A stretch of DNA of 9,937 nucleotides from Thiobacillus sp. (GTDB lineage Bacteria > Pseudomonadota > Gammaproteobacteria > Burkholderiales > Thiobacillaceae): positions 1 to 9,937 of the forward strand of contig JAIWOL010000049.1 of assembly GCA_020216925.1 (NCBI GenBank), written 5' to 3'. Below the pieces are notes generated by a model, which did no database searches, had not been told where the DNA came from, and saw only the letters and a list, made by a program, of their open reading frames with translations. Shown in pieces: positions 7,604-9,937 of the stretch. The position numbers and the translations under genes are program-made. Position 1 is the first letter of the stretch, and each line of letters starts with the position of its first letter.

Positions 7604-7613
7604 GGGGTGGTTG

Positions 7614-9067
7614 CTAAAGTGTGGGCATCCGGGTGTGCCAGTCGGTGGCACGCTGGTATTGGTGCGCGACCCTGAGCATGGTCGCTTCGGAAAAATAATT
7701 GCCGACGAGTTGCAGGCCGATGGGCAGATTATGCGAGTCGAAGCCGCACGGCAGGCTCATGCCGGGCAGCCCCGCGAGGTTGGCGGGGATGGTGTAGAGG
7801 TCGTTCAGATACATTTTCACCGGGTCGCCGGATTTTTCGCCCAGCCTGAACGCGGTGCCCGGCGTGGTGGGGCCGAGGATGAGGTCGCAGACCTTGAAGG
7901 CCTGGGCGAAATCGTCGGCGATGAGGCGGCGGATTTTCTGCGCCTGCAGGTAGTAGGCATCGTAATAGCCGTGCGAGAGCACGTAGGCGCCGATGAGGAT
8001 GCGGCGCTTGACCTCGGCGCCGAAACCCTGGGCACGGGTCTTGGCGTACATGTCGTTGAGGTCGGTGTATTCCGGGGCGCGGTAGCCGTAGCGCACGCCG
8101 TCGAAGCGCGACAGGTTGGACGAGGCTTCGGCCGGCGCAAGCACGTAGTACACCGGGATCGCGAGTCCGGCGTTGGCGAGCGAGACTTCGACCGCTGCCG
8201 CGCCGAGCTTTCGAAGGTCGCTGACGGCAGCCTCGACGGCACGTGCAACGTCGCTGTTGAGGCCGTCGGCGAAGAATTCCCGCGGCAGGCCCACGCGCAG
8301 CCCGGCGAGCGGTTTATCGAGGTCGCGCGTGTAGTCTTCCTTGCTGCGTTCCAGGCTGGTCGAGTCGTTGGGGTCGAAGCCGGTCATGACGTTGAGCAGC
8401 AGGGCGCAGTCTTCGGCCGATTTCGCCATTGGCCCCGCCTGGTCGAGGCTGGAGGCAAAGGCAATCATGCCGTAGCGCGATACCAGACCATAGGTGGGCT
8501 TGAGGCCGGTGATGCCGGTAAACGCCGCCGGCTGGCGGATCGAGCCGCCGGTGTCGGTGCCGGTGGCGGCAGGGGCCATGCGCGCGGCGATTGCCGCTGC
8601 CGCGCCGCCGGAAGAGCCGCCGGGGACGCGGGCGGGGTCCCAGGGGTTTTTTACCGGGCCGAAGTACGAGGTTTCGTTGGACGAGCCCATGGCGAATTCG
8701 TCCATGTTGGTCTTGCCGAGGCTGGGCATGCCGGCGGCCTTGAAGCGCTGGATGACATGGGCGTCGTAGGGCGCGACGAAGTTGGCGAGCATCTTCGAGC
8801 CGCAGGTGGTGAGCCAGCCTTCGGCACAGAAAATATCCTTGTGCGCGACCGGCACGCCGGTGAGCGGGACGGCGCGGCCCGCTGCGATCAGCGCGTCGGC
8901 GGCGGCGGCTTCGGCAAGGCTTTTTTCGGCATCGACCGTGACAAAGGCGTTGATCGCGGAGTTCAGCGTGCCGATGCGGTCGAGGAAATGCTGCGTGAGT
9001 TCGCGGCTGGAAACGGATTTGGCGCTCAGCTGCGCGGCCAGGGCGGCGAGGGAAGCGTCGGTGAGGC

Positions 9068-9071
<4 letters not shown>
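7614..9071 (-). CDS. gatA: Asp/Glu-tRNA(Asn/Gln) amidotransferase subunit A
   Basis: Glutaminase subunit of the GatCAB complex: it releases ammonia from glutamine and passes it to GatB. The product is 485 residues, normal length. The amidase-signature Ser-cisSer-Lys triad is visible: K78 in [11 protein letters not shown]153 in the glycine/serine block [12 protein letters not shown], and the nucleophile S177 in [25 protein letters not shown] (120-133) and [12 protein letters not shown] are further family blocks. The start at 9071 overlaps the gatC stop by 4 bases (ATGA), the usual coupled arrangement. The expected next gene, gatB, does not follow: 10 bases after the TAG a DNA methyltransferase begins. 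Base composition is like the other core genes, so gatA itself shows no sign of transfer. Confidence 0.98.

Positions 9072-9937
<866 letters not shown>

Noticed and set aside
6019..7620. Direct repeats flanking the restriction-modification insertion
   Set aside because: I compared the bases around both junctions and found no matching stretch longer than a few bases, so no site-specific insertion can be claimed.
7604..7651. Earlier GTG start for the methyltransferase
   Set aside because: It overlaps the end of gatA, has no Shine-Dalgarno, and adds a Pro/Gly-rich stretch; the ATG at 7603 gives a beta-class-like N-terminus.

Overview
The window reads as a high-GC (about 65%) betaproteobacterial chromosome segment. 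The evidence is the family resemblance of the GatCAB, PyrE and MreB proteins, and the arrangement of gatCAB divergent from mreB with a DUF4124 protein and pyrE nearby. The exact genus cannot be told from the sequence; an affinity to Nitrosomonadales or Rhodocyclales-type bacteria is only a guess.

Left part (1-3239, minus strand): xthA (exonuclease III) is followed after 3 bases by a large single-chain MmeI-like type IIL/IIG restriction-modification protein, which runs off the left edge. Middle (3271-4495, plus strand): pyrE, then a secreted or periplasmic DUF4124 coiled-coil protein whose start lies inside pyrE. A perfect 20-bp hairpin at 4513-4558 separates this plus-strand unit from the convergent gat operon and works as a bidirectional terminator candidate.

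Right part (4595-9355, minus strand): the gat operon, in transcription order gatC, gatA, DNA methyltransferase, restriction endonuclease, gatB. The last three housekeeping subunits assemble the amidotransferase that completes Asn-tRNA and/or Gln-tRNA. A compact two-gene restriction-modification cassette of clearly lower GC sits exactly between gatA and gatB. It leaves no sizeable gap: 10 bases follow gatA, the two cassette genes overlap by 185 bases, and the endonuclease stop codon overlaps the gatB start codon as ATGA. An essential translation gene is therefore probably expressed through, and perhaps translationally coupled to, a restriction endonuclease. This is the most notable feature of the window. 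At the far right, mreB starts divergently and runs off the edge.

Two unrelated restriction-modification systems thus lie within about 5 kb among housekeeping genes. The MmeI-like one matches the host in base composition and looks long resident; the one inside gatCAB looks more recently acquired. No gene-free stretch longer than 300 bases exists. No tRNA, rRNA, CRISPR array, transposase or integrase was seen.
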